This document shows, piece by piece, positions 1-7,971 of a stretch of 40,098 bases of DNA. Every line of letters starts with the position of its first letter. Position 1 is the first letter of the stretch. The position numbers were made by a program, and so were the translations under genes. A model generated the notes under the pieces. The model was not told where the DNA came from, made no database searches, and saw nothing but the letters and a program-made list of their open reading frames with translations. Origin of the DNA: Planctomicrobium piriforme (GTDB lineage: Bacteria; Planctomycetota; Planctomycetia; Pirellulales; UBA1268); the NCBI GenBank assembly GCA_945861585.1, contig CAMAVC010000023.1, positions 1 to 40,098 on the forward strand. Direction: 5' to 3'.

Positions 1-9
1 AAAAGAAGC

Positions 10-31
10 GACAGGCTGAAGCCTGTCCTAC
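10..31 (-). repeat. P palindrome, copy 1
   Basis: Near-perfect inverted repeat with core GACAGGCTGAAGCCTGTC followed by CTAC. It is the first of about 15 copies in the window. The minus-strand reading gives GTAGGACAGG. It is followed by CGAGGTCAA, an extension also found after the copy at 22490-22511. The gene it would follow lies outside the window. Confidence 0.85.
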
Positions 32-154
32 GAGGTCAATACCGTGGGACTGATGGATCGACGCGAGTGCCCAGTCTCGTCCCCGCCCGGCACGCCGCCC
101 CGACGCTCTTCGCCCGGGCCGCTTCGTTTACGACAGCATCGCACCATAAAAGAA

Positions 155-184
155 GGCGGCCGGCAACTCGCGTTGCCGGCCGCC
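155..184 (-). terminator. Rho-independent terminator of the DUF1559 gene
   Basis: A perfect 13-bp inverted repeat (GGCGGCCGGCAAC and its complement) surrounds a 4-nt loop, TCGC. Read on the minus strand, the hairpin is followed by TTCTTTTA. It lies 36 bp beyond the stop codon of the minus-strand DUF1559 gene. A GC-rich stem, short loop and T-run in the right orientation make this the clearest intrinsic terminator in the window. Confidence 0.85.
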
Positions 185-220
185 CGTGAGTCAGGAGATC
201 AGCTTGGTATCGCCCCGGAA

Positions 221-1270
221 TCAGTACTCCGGAATCGGCTCGCCACGCGATTTTGTATTCAATGCTGAATACGTATTGGTCGCTACATCGGAGCCAATAA
301 ATTCGACGTGACCATCCGCAAAAAGATGCCCAACGATCTTGCCAGCATGATCGCTCGATGGGCCCCACTGCAGCGACGTACTGTTCGGACCGATCGCCAA
401 CGAGTAAGTTCCCAGTTGGCCCGTGCCTGACGTTGTCGTATTTTGAGTCGACATAAGCCCAAGCAAGCTGTTCGAGGGAGCATTCCAGACGCCGCCGCTC
501 AGGGTTCCCGAGTTGGTCGATGCCATGTGAAAAAGTTCACCAAACAGCCAGCGGCAAGGCTGGTTAGACGCACTATTGAGGGTATTCTGCCTGCTCTCCG
601 ACACCTGGACCGTCTTGCTCGTGCCGTCCGAGAAATCACGGAACCCGAGCCGTTGCGTGTGGACGAGCCCGCCTTGGCCGGCAGTTGTCGAATCTCCTGT
701 GGGAACCCCGCCATTTGAGACGCCAGCGTTTGCGCGGTAATTCGATATTCCGCCAACGGTGGAACCCCCAGCCGCCGCAGCCGAGCCGCTCGTCGCCGTC
801 ACTGAGTTGCCTGCCCAGCTTGGGCAGAGTGCAAAATTCAATTTCGTTGCGGCGGCGGTGTTCACTGTGCCAATGGTTGTCGCGGGCGCGCTAATGCCCG
901 TTGTGTAGTTACCATCAAAAAACGGTTTCTGCGAATTAGCAGTGCCGGTGATATTTCGCAGTAGATTCGTTTCCTCCATGCCGCCAAGAATCTGGGCAAG
1001 CCAGCTAAATCCATATTCTGGCGATTGGGTCCCTCCCGTAGTCAGCCACGGAAAGAAATTGTCGCCGCCGCGGGCATTGGCGTCGGCGTAGACGTGCAAG
1101 CCGAGCCCCAACTGCTTGAGGTTGTTGGAGCAGCTCGAACGACGGGCTGCTTCACGGGCTGCCTGTACGGCCGGCAGGAGCAGGCCGATGAGGACGCCGA
1201 TGATGGCGATCACGACCAAGAGTTCGACGAGCGTGAAGCCCCGTCGCTTGGCAATCGAGGAAAGTTTCAT
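221..1270 (-). CDS. DUF1559 pseudopilin-like protein
   Basis: 349 aa. The N-terminus (residues 1-35) is a type IV pilin/type II pseudopilin class III signal: basic [10 protein letters not shown], then [10 protein letters not shown] with Gly11-Phe12 and Glu16, and a hydrophobic helix ending [15 protein letters not shown] prepilin peptidase would cut after Gly11. The rest is the long DUF1559 domain, a family heavily expanded in planctomycetes, presumed envelope-associated and of unknown function. The C-terminal signature is normally His-X9-Asp-Gly; here His308 to Asp319-Gly320 leaves ten residues between. The start is supported by AAGGTG five nt upstream. The gene is visibly less GC-rich than its neighbours and is followed by a strong terminator, so it is probably monocistronic. 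Family assignment is secure; function is not known. Confidence 0.93.
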   Translation of the reverse strand: MKLSSIAKRRGFTLVELLVVIAIIGVLIGLLLPAVQAAREAARRSSCSNNLKQLGLGLHVYADANARGGDNFFPWLTTGGTQSPEYGFSWLAQILGGMEETNLLRNITGTANSQKPFFDGNYTTGISAPATTIGTVNTAAATKLNFALCPSWAGNSVTATSGSAAAAGGSTVGGISNYRANAGVSNGGVPTGDSTTAGQGGLVHTQRLGFRDFSDGTSKTVQVSESRQNTLNSASNQPCRWLFGELFHMASTNSGTLSGGVWNAPSNSLLGLMSTQNTTTSGTGQLGTYSLAIGPNSTSLQWGPSSDHAGKIVGHLFADGHVEFIGSDVATNTYSALNTKSRGEPIPEY

Positions 1271-1287
1271 GGGTACACCTTTTTGCT

Positions 1288-1299
1288 GCCCAATTGGGC
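1288..1299. promoter_or_regulatory. 12-bp palindrome upstream of the DUF1559 gene
   Basis: Perfect palindrome GCCCAATTGGGC, 17 bp upstream of the DUF1559 start codon in the 235-bp gap to cca. An A/T-rich run follows on the far side. It could be an operator for a dimeric regulator or a small mRNA-leader hairpin; nothing else identifies it. The rest of the gap (1300-1505) shows no other clear element. Confidence 0.3.
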
Positions 1300-1505
1300 G
1301 GGAAATGAAAAAATGAACAAATCATCTGAGATACGTCAGCAGGGCCGGGTACGAAGATTTCCCCGAAATATTGCGGTCGTCCCCGTCGCGGTACTCTGTA
1401 GACGCTCTCATGCCCCTAACCCTCGAAAAGATATCGGCCGTTTATCCCCTCTGTCAACTGGGCATCCCCTTCAGTTGTTCCCCCCCTGCAACGCCTCCGC
1501 CCTGA

Positions 1506-2780
1506 ATGTCCCACCAAGTTTCCAATCCTGAAGCCGCGCGGCAGTTTGCCATCGACGTTGTCAGCCGCCTGCGGGCTGCCGGCCACGAGTCGCTGTGGGC
1601 GGGCGGTTGCGTGCGCGACGAGCTTTTGGGCCGGATTCCGGCCGATTACGACGTGGCCACGGCGGCGACGCCCGACGAGGTGCGCCGGGTGTTCGGGCAT
1701 GGCCGCACCCTCGCCGTGGGGGCTGCCTTCGGCGTGATCACCGTGCTCGGGCCGAAGGGGGCCGGGCAGATCGAGGTGGCGACATTTAGGACCGACGCCG
1801 CCTACACCGACGGCCGCCATCCCGCCGGCGTCACCTTCTCGACTGCCCCAGAAGATGCCCAGCGTCGCGACTTCACGATCAACGGGCTCTTTTTCGATCC
1901 CCTGACGGGGGAGGTGCACGACTACGTGGGCGGCCGGGCCGATCTGGCCGCGGGCGTGGTGCGGGCGATCGGCGTGCCTGCGATGCGGTTTGGCGAAGAC
2001 CATCTGCGGATGCTCAGGGCCGTGCGGTTTGCGGCGGCGTTTGGCTTCGCGCTCGACGGCGAGACGCGGGCGGCGATCGAGCGGATGACGCATCTCGTGA
2101 CGACCGTGAGCCCGGAGCGGATCGCGGCCGAATTGCGGGCGATGGTGAGCCGGCCGGGCCGGCGGCGGGCGCTCGAACTGCTCGCCGAGACGGGGCTCGC
2201 GAAGGAGGTGCTGCCAGAGGTAGCCCCCGATGCGGTGGGCGCACCCGACGTTCAGTCCGAAGCGTGGGGCGAGGCTGCAAGGATCGTCGACGCCCTCGAT
2301 GAGCCGAGCCTGGCGAGCGCCCTCGCCGCGCTCTACGAACCGGTGGGAGCGGCACCCCTCCGGCAGGCGGCGAATCGCCTGCGGCTCTCCAATCGAGAGG
2401 TGAAGCTGGCGGGGTGGCTCCAGGAGGCGGTGGCCATGTTCAGCGAGCCCAGCGAGCCCAACGAGCCCGACGTGGCGGGGCGGCCGTGGTCGGAGGTGCA
2501 GCCGTGGCTCGCGCACGAGGATGCGTTTTTGCTCGCGGATCTCTTGCGGGCTCGGGCCGATTGCGGGCGTGGCGCGGCCGCGACGGCCGCATGGGTGACG
2601 GCGCAGATCGCGCGGCCGCGCCACGAACTCGACCCACCGCCGCTCGTGACCGGGGCTGATCTGCTCGCGGCGGGCGTGGCGGCCGGGCCGGCGATGGGCG
2701 CGACGCTCGCGCGGCTGCGGGCGCTGCAGCTCGATGGCGTGATTGCGACGCGGGAGGAGGCGCTCGCGCGGGCCTTGTAG
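1506..2780 (+). CDS. cca: CCA tRNA nucleotidyltransferase / poly(A) polymerase family
   Basis: 424 aa, class II nucleotidyltransferase. The N-terminal head carries the flexible-loop motif GGCVRD (33-38), catalytic DYD (47-49), RRDFTING (120-127) and the nucleotide-binding segment around DHLRMLRAVRFA (165-176), followed by the all-helical neck/body. It should repair or add CCA to tRNA 3' ends. This fits the tRNA-Ala in this window, which does not encode CCA, though a poly(A) polymerase activity cannot be excluded from sequence. Around residues 313-322 there is a short Ser/Asn-Glu-Pro repeat encoded by three tandem 9-bp units. The TAG stop (2778-2780) is the first triplet of a P palindrome. The next gene, scpB, is convergent. 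Confidence 0.93.
   Translation: MSHQVSNPEAARQFAIDVVSRLRAAGHESLWAGGCVRDELLGRIPADYDVATAATPDEVRRVFGHGRTLAVGAAFGVITVLGPKGAGQIEVATFRTDAAYTDGRHPAGVTFSTAPEDAQRRDFTINGLFFDPLTGEVHDYVGGRADLAAGVVRAIGVPAMRFGEDHLRMLRAVRFAAAFGFALDGETRAAIERMTHLVTTVSPERIAAELRAMVSRPGRRRALELLAETGLAKEVLPEVAPDAVGAPDVQSEAWGEAARIVDALDEPSLASALAALYEPVGAAPLRQAANRLRLSNREVKLAGWLQEAVAMFSEPSEPNEPDVAGRPWSEVQPWLAHEDAFLLADLLRARADCGRGAAATAAWVTAQIARPRHELDPPPLVTGADLLAAGVAAGPAMGATLARLRALQLDGVIATREEALARAL
2442..2468 (+). repeat. 9-bp tandem repeat inside cca
   Basis: Three in-frame tandem copies of AGCGAGCCC; the third begins AAC. They encode Ser-Glu-Pro, Ser-Glu-Pro, Asn-Glu-Pro in the helical C-terminal half of the CCA enzyme. This is probably a linker, and the copy number may vary between strains. 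Confidence 0.7.
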
Positions 2781-2798
2781 GACAGGCTTTAGCCTGTC
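2778..2798 (+). repeat. P palindrome overlapping the cca stop codon
   Basis: Reads TAG then GACAGGCTTTAGCCTGTC. Its TAG is the stop codon of cca. As a perfect hairpin at the 3' end it may also protect or terminate the transcript, but no T-run follows. Confidence 0.85.
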
Positions 2799-2800
2799 TC

Positions 2801-2885
2801 GCTTCACGGGAATTCTCGGCATCCTGCCGAAATTCCCTTGGCCGACCTCTGTCGGCTGGCAAGAACCCGGCCCTCCGGGCCTGGC
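2801..2885 (-). repeat. 85-bp three-hairpin element S, copy I
   Basis: Read on the minus strand this is the 85-bp S element: stem 1 GGCCC-GGA-GGGCC, stem 2 GCCGAC-AGAG-GTCGGC, and stem 3 with outer arms GGGAATT/AATTCCC, a 1x2 internal loop and inner CGGCA-GGA-TGCCG. It aligns without gaps to the copies at 3753-3837 and 27332-27416. It lies between two P palindromes in the convergent cca/scpB gap, in sense orientation within the 3' region of scpB. Its role is unknown. Confidence 0.8.
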
Positions 2886-2897
2886 GTCGCTGTTCAT

Positions 2898-2919
2898 GAC
2901 AGGCTGAAGCCTGTCCTAC
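2898..2919 (-). repeat. P palindrome overlapping the scpB stop codon
   Basis: Core GACAGGCTGAAGCCTGTC followed by CTAC on the plus strand. On the minus strand the triplet TAG at 2918-2916 is the stop codon of scpB, and the codon before it is ATG. Confidence 0.85.
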
Positions 2920-3665
2920 ATGGGAGGGGCGGCGGGGTCGGGGAGATCGGCGAGCGAGTCGAGCTTGAACACGTCCAGGAATTTCGCCGTGGTGCGGTAG
3001 GCCGGCTCGGCGGCTTTGTCGGCGGCAGGGACGAGCTCGAGCAGGCCACGCCGTACGAGCATCCGGAGCGTGGTGGGGGCGGCGTCGCAGCCGAGCTCCA
3101 CGAGTTTGTCGCGGGCCACGGGCTGGTTCCACGCCACCAGGGCCAGCACATCGAGCGCTTCGCCGTCGAGCCGCACCATCCGGGCCCGGGCCTCGAGCAC
3201 CTGGCCCAGCCGGGCGTATTCGGGCCTCAGTCGCAGCACCCAGCCCGAATCCTGCGACACGATCTCGTAGGGGCAGTTGTTCGCTGCGTATTCGCGGCGG
3301 AGCTCCGCGACGAGTTCGTCGACCTCCTGCGGCCGCACGCCACGCATCAGGCTCGCCACCTTGCGGCTCGTAAGCGAGGTGCCGTCGGTCTGGCCGACGA
3401 AGAGCAGGGCTTCGAGGATGCTGCGCGGATTGACTTTGGCGTCGGCGGCGTCGTCAGCGGCGGCGAGCGCGTCGTCGAGGTCGGGCGATGCGTCCACCCG
3501 CACGATGTCGCCCGCCGCCGTTGGCGCCGAGCCGGCGTAGGGATCGGCGGTGCCCATCATCGCGGCGAAGGCCTGGGCGAGCCGGTCGATCGACAGGCCG
3601 CCGTCGGCGGGCGCGGCCGTGAAGCCGGTGGCGGGCGCGGGGGCAGCGGGCTTCTTGGGGGGCAT
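2916..3665 (-). CDS. scpB: Segregation and condensation protein B
   Basis: 249 aa from the ATG at 3665 (MPPKKPAAP). The frame stays open further upstream, but that part only translates two P-type palindromes and is rejected. Residues 1-75 are a low-complexity Ala/Pro/Asp-rich extension. From about residue 80 (SILEALLFVGQTDGTSLTSR) the protein has the ScpB pattern of two winged-helix domains, including the Tyr-Glu-Ile and Gly-Trp-Val-Leu-Arg segment. In the SMC-ScpAB complex ScpB binds the kleisin ScpA and helps condense and segregate chromosomes. No scpA or smc lies nearby. The stop codon is contributed by a P palindrome. The methyltransferase upstream is on the same strand but separated by about 170 bp of repeats. 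Confidence 0.83.
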   Translation of the reverse strand: MPPKKPAAPAPATGFTAAPADGGLSIDRLAQAFAAMMGTADPYAGSAPTAAGDIVRVDASPDLDDALAAADDAADAKVNPRSILEALLFVGQTDGTSLTSRKVASLMRGVRPQEVDELVAELRREYAANNCPYEIVSQDSGWVLRLRPEYARLGQVLEARARMVRLDGEALDVLALVAWNQPVARDKLVELGCDAAPTTLRMLVRRGLLELVPAADKAAEPAYRTTAKFLDVFKLDSLADLPDPAAPPM

Positions 3666-3678
3666 GTCGCCACCGTAG

Positions 3679-3744
3679 CGACAGGCCTCCAGGCCTGTCG
3701 AGGGGAAAGGTGTGCGGTGTAGCGACAGGTCTCCAGGCCTGTCG
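3679..3744. repeat. Two variant P palindromes in tandem
   Basis: Two 22-bp inverted repeats at 3679-3700 and 3723-3744, CGACAGGCCTCCAGGCCTGTCG and a variant, separated by 22 bp. They differ from the standard P copy in having longer GC arms and a loop that reads TGGA on the minus strand, the transcribed strand of the flanking genes. They lie just upstream of scpB and next to S copy II. Confidence 0.75.
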
Positions 3745-3752
3745 AATGGAGC

Positions 3753-3837
3753 GCCAGGCCTGGAGGGCCGGGTTTGCACCAGCGGGCGGAGGCCCGCCAA
3801 GCGACGGTCGGCAGGATGCCGAGCCGTCGCGTGAAGC
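3753..3837 (+). repeat. 85-bp three-hairpin element S, copy II
   Basis: Stem 1 is GGCCT-GGA-GGGCC (3757-3769). Stem 2 is GCGGGC-GGAG-GCCCGC (3782-3797). Stem 3 has outer arms GCGACGG (3801-3807) and CCGTCGC (3824-3830), internal loop T/AG, and inner CGGCA-GGA-TGCCG (3809-3821). The stem sequences differ from copies I and III but pairing is preserved. Its last base is the first plus-strand base of the complementary stop triplet of the methyltransferase. It is antisense to the flanking genes. Confidence 0.8.
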
Positions 3838-4730
3838 TAGCGGACGAGCTTCCGGCCGTTCTTCGTGGCGGGCACGCTCTTGAGCGGTTCGGGGGCGCCG
3901 TCGAGCGGGTCGCCCGAGTTGATGCTCGTGAGCCGCTCGTTGATGCGGGCCGCGTATTGCTCCGACAGCTCGAGGCCCAGGAACGAGCGGCCGAGCTTCT
4001 TGGCCACGGCGAGCGTGGTGCCGCTGCCGCCGAACGGGTCGAGCACGAGGTCGCCGGGATTGCTGCACGCGCGGATGATCCGGCCGAGCAGCTGCTCCGG
4101 CATCTGGCAGCCGTGCCAGCCCGAGCGCTCCTTGAACGTGCCGCACACGCGCGGGAAGTACCACGTGTCGGCGTCTGCCCCGAATCCCTCCGGCAGATCC
4201 TGCGGCCGGAGGATCCAGGTGTCGTCGGGGAGGCGGCCGGCGGCGTTCGCCCGCTTGTCGCCGTAGACGAGCTCGCGGGCGCTCGGCACGCGGATCGCGT
4301 CCACGTTGAACGTGAACGCTGCCGGATCCTTCACGAAGTGGAAGAGATGGGCGTGCGACCGGCTGAACTTCTGCTTGCAGTTCACGCCGAACGTGTAATA
4401 CCAGACCACCCACGACCGGCAGGTGAGGCCGAGCTCGCGGGTGGCGAGCACCTTGAGCTCGGCTGCGTATTCGTCGCCGATCGCCAGCCAGAACGTGCCG
4501 TCGGCCTTCAGCACGCGCACGATCTCGGCCATCCAGCGTTGCGACCATGCCAGGTAGTCGTCGGCCGAGCGGCGATCGTCGTAGGTGTCGTAGTCGTAGC
4601 CGATGTTGAACGGCGGGTCGGCAAACGCGAGGCTCACCGTGCCGGCTGGCACGCGGGCCAGGAGGTCGAGGCAGTCGCCCCGGTGGACGCGGTCGAGGGC
4701 GAGCGGCGAATGGATTCCTTTCCGAGCCAT
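3837..4730 (-). CDS. Orphan beta-class DNA methyltransferase (N6-adenine or N4-cytosine)
   Basis: 297 aa. The catalytic motif DPPF (38-41, followed by [11 protein letters not shown]) comes before the AdoMet-binding motif DPFGGSGTT (231-239), the beta-class order seen in CcrM/HinfI-type enzymes. The central part (about 100-220) would be the target-recognition region. The protein is near the minimum length for the class and lacks an obvious C-terminal extension. No restriction endonuclease or specificity subunit is adjacent, so it is an orphan, perhaps regulating replication or expression. The start ATG at 4730 has a TACATT hexamer ending six nt upstream. The gene is divergent from the M20 peptidase with only 30 bp between starts. 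Target specificity cannot be read from the sequence. Confidence 0.88.
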   Translation of the reverse strand: MARKGIHSPLALDRVHRGDCLDLLARVPAGTVSLAFADPPFNIGYDYDTYDDRRSADDYLAWSQRWMAEIVRVLKADGTFWLAIGDEYAAELKVLATRELGLTCRSWVVWYYTFGVNCKQKFSRSHAHLFHFVKDPAAFTFNVDAIRVPSARELVYGDKRANAAGRLPDDTWILRPQDLPEGFGADADTWYFPRVCGTFKERSGWHGCQMPEQLLGRIIRACSNPGDLVLDPFGGSGTTLAVAKKLGRSFLGLELSEQYAARINERLTSINSGDPLDGAPEPLKSVPATKNGRKLVR

Positions 4731-4736
4731 GGAGGC

Positions 4737-4753
4737 AATGTAGCGGCTACAAT
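4737..4753. promoter_or_regulatory. Back-to-back -10 elements of a divergent promoter
   Basis: TACATT on the minus strand (4737-4742) lies 6 nt before the methyltransferase ATG. TACAAT on the plus strand (4748-4753) lies 7 nt before the peptidase ATG. The two sit in a near-palindrome, TGTAGC-G-GCTACA. Clear -35 boxes are not visible. If both are used, both transcripts would start at or next to the ATG. Confidence 0.5.
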
Positions 4754-4760
4754 CCTCGGC

Positions 4761-5972
4761 ATGAAACACTCCACTCAAAAACCGATTCCGGACGCGTCCG
4801 GTCCTGCTCCCGACCTCGCCGCCGCCCGGAAGCTCGTGCTCGAACTGATGGCGATCCGCGGCGGCTCGGGGGATGAAAAACTCGTGGCCGAGCGGATCGT
4901 GAAGCACCTCCGCGACGCGGGCTGCCCGAAAGACGCGATCGCGTTCGACACGGCCCACACGAAGACGCCGCTCAAGGGCAACGTGGGCAACCTGATCGTG
5001 AAGCTGCCCGGCACGATGCCGGGGCCGCGCCGGCTGCTCATGGCCCACATGGACACGGTGCCCGTCTGCCTCGGCTCGAAGCCGGTGGTCGCCGGGCGAT
5101 TCGTGAAGAGCGCCGACCCAGCCACGGGGCTCGGGGCCGACGATCGTTCGGGCTGTGCCGTCGTGCTCGCGACCGCGCTCCGAATTCTGCGCCAGAAACT
5201 GCCGCATCCGCCGCTCACGTTCCTGTTCGCCATTCAGGAAGAGGTGGGGCTCTACGGCGCGCGGTTCGTGAAGGCGGCCGATCTCGGCCGGCCGAAGTTG
5301 GCCTTCAATTTCGACGGCGGGGCCGTGGAGAAGATCACCGTGGGCGCGACGGGCGGCCATCGGCTCGACATCCGCATCACCGGCACCCCGAGCCATGCGG
5401 GCGTGGCTCCGGAGAAGGGCGTGTCGGCGCTGGCGATCGCATCGCTGGCGATCACCTCGCTCGTCAACGACGGCTGGCACGGCCTCGTCGAGAAGAAAGG
5501 CAAGCGGGGTACGAGCAACGTGGGCACGATCCACGGCGGCTCGGCCACGAACGTGGTCGCCGAGTCGGCGGCGATCAAGGCGGAGGCCCGTGGCCACGAC
5601 CCCGCATTCCGCAACCAGATCGTGAAGGCTATCGAAACGGCGTTCAAGGACGCAGCCAAGCGGATCAAGAGCGTGGACGGCAAGACCGGCAAGGTGACGA
5701 TTGCAGGCCGACTCGACTACGAGGCCTTCCGGCTCGACGACGACGAGCCATGCGTGGTGGCGGCCGAAGAGGCCGTGAAGGCGATCGGGCTCGTGCCGCG
5801 GCGCGAGATCTCGAACGGCGGCCTCGATGCCAACTGGATGGCCGCCAACGGCATCCCCACCGTGACGCTCGGCTGTGGGCAGATGGAGATCCACACGACG
5901 AACGAGAAGCTCGACCTCGACGCGTTTGAAAACGCTTGCCGGGCGGCATTGCGGCTGGCCGTGGGGGCGTAG
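4761..5972 (+). CDS. M20-family metallopeptidase, peptidase T-like
   Basis: 403 aa, di-zinc aminopeptidase/carboxypeptidase fold. The metal and catalytic residues expected for M20 are visible: His96 and Asp98 (AHMDTVP), bridging Asp127 (GADDRSG), the Glu160-Glu161 pair (QEEVG), Asp185 (FNFDG) and C-terminal His378. The lid/dimerisation domain is about residues 195-315 ([18 protein letters not shown]). This pattern is closest to peptidase T/YqjE-type peptide hydrolases of the cytoplasm. The frame is open for about 1 kb upstream, but that part is antisense to the methyltransferase, so the ATG at 4761 is chosen; it follows TACAAT by 7 nt. A run of P palindromes follows the stop codon. Confidence 0.9.
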   Translation: MKHSTQKPIPDASGPAPDLAAARKLVLELMAIRGGSGDEKLVAERIVKHLRDAGCPKDAIAFDTAHTKTPLKGNVGNLIVKLPGTMPGPRRLLMAHMDTVPVCLGSKPVVAGRFVKSADPATGLGADDRSGCAVVLATALRILRQKLPHPPLTFLFAIQEEVGLYGARFVKAADLGRPKLAFNFDGGAVEKITVGATGGHRLDIRITGTPSHAGVAPEKGVSALAIASLAITSLVNDGWHGLVEKKGKRGTSNVGTIHGGSATNVVAESAAIKAEARGHDPAFRNQIVKAIETAFKDAAKRIKSVDGKTGKVTIAGRLDYEAFRLDDDEPCVVAAEEAVKAIGLVPRREISNGGLDANWMAANGIPTVTLGCGQMEIHTTNEKLDLDAFENACRAALRLAVGA

Positions 5973-5975
5973 TTT

Positions 5976-6121
5976 GTAGGACAGGCTTTAGCCTGTCGAA
6001 TGCGGGCGGAAGCCAAGACAGGCTGAAGCCTGTCCTACAACCGGCGGGCGGAAGCCACGACAGGCTGAAGCCTGTCCTACAGCCGGCGGGGGGATTCACG
6101 ACAGGCTGAAGCCTGTCCTAC
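5976..6121. repeat. Tandem array of four P palindromes
   Basis: Four P cores begin at about 5980, 6017, 6059 and 6100. The first is in the TTTAGCC form, the others in the GAAGCC form. The intervening 18-20 bp are themselves related (CGGGCGGAAGCCA-like), giving a unit of about 41 bp. The array fills the gap between the convergent M20 peptidase and the 210-aa gene, and its last copy supplies the TAG stop of the latter. Confidence 0.85.
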
Positions 6122-6750
6122 ATTCGGCGGTCGATCGCGCGGCGGCAGGCGGCGAGCATGAGCGCGGCCGACTCGGGAGCGGCCGGCCAGGTTTCGCATG
6201 CCGCGTCGGCGTCGAGCCAGTCGGCCCGGAGCCGGCGGGCCGTCTCGTCGTCGGCAGCGACGATCGCTTCAGCCGAGCCGAGGGCCGCCGTGACGAGTTC
6301 CGTGAGCCGAGGTGAGCCGGCGGCGGCGTCGAGGTCGGGGGCCGCGACATGCAGCACGACGGGCACGCCCGTCTCGATCGCGAGGTCGGCGAGGAGGCCC
6401 GCGTGGAGCACCACGAGCACGTCGGGATCGACCTTGTCCACCGCTTCGGCGATCGTCTGCCGCGCCGTCTCGCGGGCCAGGCCGAGCAGGCTCGGCGAGA
6501 TGCCGCCCGCCGCGGCCAGAAACGCAGCCGGTGAGCCGTCGCGCACGGCGGCGAGGAAGCCGTGATTGGCGGCGGCGATGTCGTGGAAGTGAATGCCGTG
6601 CAGGCCCGATGGCTGCTCGGCGAGGCTCGGGATCGAACTCGGGCCGCAGGCCACCGCCTCGCCGCCGTGGTCGCGAACCGCCGCCCGCAGCGCGTGCACA
6701 CGGGTGGCGGGCGGATCACAGGAGCCGTGATCGATGACGAGCAGGCGCAT
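6118..6750 (-). CDS. Hypothetical protein, possibly GT-B glycosyltransferase-like
   Basis: 210 aa. It opens with MRLLVIDHGSCDPPATRVHALRAAV, a beta strand, loop and helix like the start of GT-B glycosyltransferase N-terminal domains. It continues with alternating strands and helices (DVLVVLHAGLLADLAI, VPVVLHVAAPDLD, AEAIVAADDETARRLRADW). This resembles only the N-terminal half of a family 4-type glycosyltransferase; no nucleotide-sugar-binding C-terminal domain follows, so it is a half-size relative or an unrelated Rossmann-like protein. It lies 15 bp downstream of pgpA and is probably co-transcribed with it. The final codons are ATG TAG, both part of a P palindrome, so the last residue may derive from the repeat. 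Confidence 0.6.
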   Translation of the reverse strand: MRLLVIDHGSCDPPATRVHALRAAVRDHGGEAVACGPSSIPSLAEQPSGLHGIHFHDIAAANHGFLAAVRDGSPAAFLAAAGGISPSLLGLARETARQTIAEAVDKVDPDVLVVLHAGLLADLAIETGVPVVLHVAAPDLDAAAGSPRLTELVTAALGSAEAIVAADDETARRLRADWLDADAACETWPAAPESAALMLAACRRAIDRRM

Positions 6751-6765
6751 GTGGGCGATCGTCCG

Positions 6766-7317
6766 TCAGAGCCAGCCACACCAGCGGCAGGCGGTCAGCG
6801 CGACGGCCATCCAGGCTGCCGCTCCCCAGTCGTCGGCCATGATACCGAGGCCAGCCGGGAGATGCTCGAGCTGGCGGCAGGGGAAGGGCTTCGTGATATC
6901 GAACAGTCGGTGGAGGGCAAACGCCGCGACAAGCAGCGGCAGACTGTCGGGCAGCGCCGTGCGGGCCGCGACGGGCACCGCGAGCAGCCCCAGGGGCACG
7001 CTTGCCATCTCGTCGTAGACGATCGCGCCCGGATCGCCACCCCGGCCAAGCCTGCGGGCCGCCGCGGTGCAGATCGGCACGCCCAGGGCGTTGACGGCCA
7101 CGATCGCCGTCGCCTCGGCCGCAAAGGGCAGATCGAGCCGCCCGAGCATCACCGCGACGGCCACGCCGAGCGCGGCCCCGAACGTGCCAGGCGCGAAGGC
7201 CGCGCGGCCGAGTCCGCCACACGTGGCGGCCAGCACGGCCGGAGCAAACCAGGCCACAGGGGTCGAGGCCCCAGGGGACGGTTCGCCGGGTGTCGGGGTG
7301 TCGAGGGAGGAACCCAT
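6766..7317 (-). CDS. pgpA: Phosphatidylglycerophosphatase A
   Basis: 183 aa membrane enzyme that dephosphorylates phosphatidylglycerophosphate to phosphatidylglycerol. The family signatures are present in order: AFAPGTFGAALG (40-51), GGDPGAIVYDEM (93-104), HRLFDITKPFPCRQLE (136-151) and PAGLGIMADDWGAA (154-167). Hydrophobic segments lie around 44-58, 67-82, 106-120 and 124-137. The ATG at 7317 is chosen because upstream sequence is antisense to def and lacks family similarity. The first 20 residues are Pro/Thr/Ser-rich. It is divergent from def with a 25-bp gap and followed 15 bp later by the 210-aa gene. Confidence 0.9.
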   Translation of the reverse strand: MGSSLDTPTPGEPSPGASTPVAWFAPAVLAATCGGLGRAAFAPGTFGAALGVAVAVMLGRLDLPFAAEATAIVAVNALGVPICTAAARRLGRGGDPGAIVYDEMASVPLGLLAVPVAARTALPDSLPLLVAAFALHRLFDITKPFPCRQLEHLPAGLGIMADDWGAAAWMAVALTACRWCGWL

Positions 7318-7342
7318 GGCCTGATATGGTAAGACTTGAGCC

Positions 7343-7966
7343 ATGAATATGCCCGTCGAACCTACGCGGAGAGACCGCCTCGAACTCGTCGAATTCCCCC
7401 ACCCGGCGCTCTTGCGGCGGGCCCGCCCCCTCGTGCGGATCGACGACACGATCCACGACGTGGTCGAGCAAATGTTCGAGATCATGTATCAGGCGGGGGG
7501 CATCGGCCTGGCGGCCAACCAGGTGGCCCTGCCCTACCGGCTGTTCGTCGTGAACCTCGAAGCCCGGCCTGACGCCGGCGAAGAGCTCGTGTTCATCAAT
7601 CCCTCGCTCTCCCGCCCGCGTGGCAACGCCGTGCAGGAAGAGGGCTGCCTCAGCCTGCCGGGCCTGAGGATGGACGTCCGCCGTCCGGAACAGATCGTCG
7701 TCAAGGCGTGGTCGCTCGAAGGCGAGCCGTTCGAAGAGGATCTCGACGGACTCTTGGCCCGCGTGGTGCAGCACGAGTTCGACCACCTTGAAGGTCGGCT
7801 GTTCACCGATCGGCTGCCCGATGCGGCGGCGCTCGAGGCCCGGCGGTCGCTCGACACGTTTCGCGAGGTGTTCGCCGGCAAGCAGTCGCGGGGCGAATTG
7901 CCCGTCGATGCCGAGCTCCTCGCCCAGCTCGATCGACTCGCAACGGAGCGGTGCGGGAACGCCTGA
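7343..7966 (+). CDS. def: Peptide deformylase
   Basis: 207 aa metalloenzyme that removes the formyl group from nascent N-terminal methionine. All three motifs are intact: GIGLAANQ (53-60), EGCLSLP (100-106) and HEFDHLEG (144-151), giving the Cys101, His144 and His148 metal ligands and catalytic Glu145. The last 45 residues form a charged helical tail longer than in the E. coli enzyme. ATG 7343 is used; an in-frame ATG at 7349 is an alternative. It heads the def-fmt-miaB-glnE operon and lies 25 bp from divergent pgpA. Confidence 0.95.
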   Translation: MNMPVEPTRRDRLELVEFPHPALLRRARPLVRIDDTIHDVVEQMFEIMYQAGGIGLAANQVALPYRLFVVNLEARPDAGEELVFINPSLSRPRGNAVQEEGCLSLPGLRMDVRRPEQIVVKAWSLEGEPFEEDLDGLLARVVQHEFDHLEGRLFTDRLPDAAALEARRSLDTFREVFAGKQSRGELPVDAELLAQLDRLATERCGNA

Positions 7967-7971
7967 CGGGC

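Noticed and set aside
2778-2798. P palindromes as classical intrinsic terminators
   Set aside because: The hairpin is perfect and sits at gene ends, but no T-run follows any copy; a role in termination or RNA stability is possible but not shown by sequence.
1416-2897. 493-aa minus-strand frame opposite cca
   Set aside because: Runs antisense through cca and into repeats, with Arg/His-rich composition; cca carries all catalytic motifs on the other strand.
3774-4760. 732-aa plus-strand frame as an N-terminal extension of the M20 peptidase
   Set aside because: The first 329 codons are antisense to the methyltransferase and have no family character. The peptidase domain begins right after the ATG at 4761, which has a -10 box 7 nt upstream.
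5976-6121. CRISPR-like array of four regularly spaced palindromes
   Set aside because: The intervening sequences are copies of each other rather than unique spacers, the same palindrome is scattered elsewhere in the window, and no cas genes are present.
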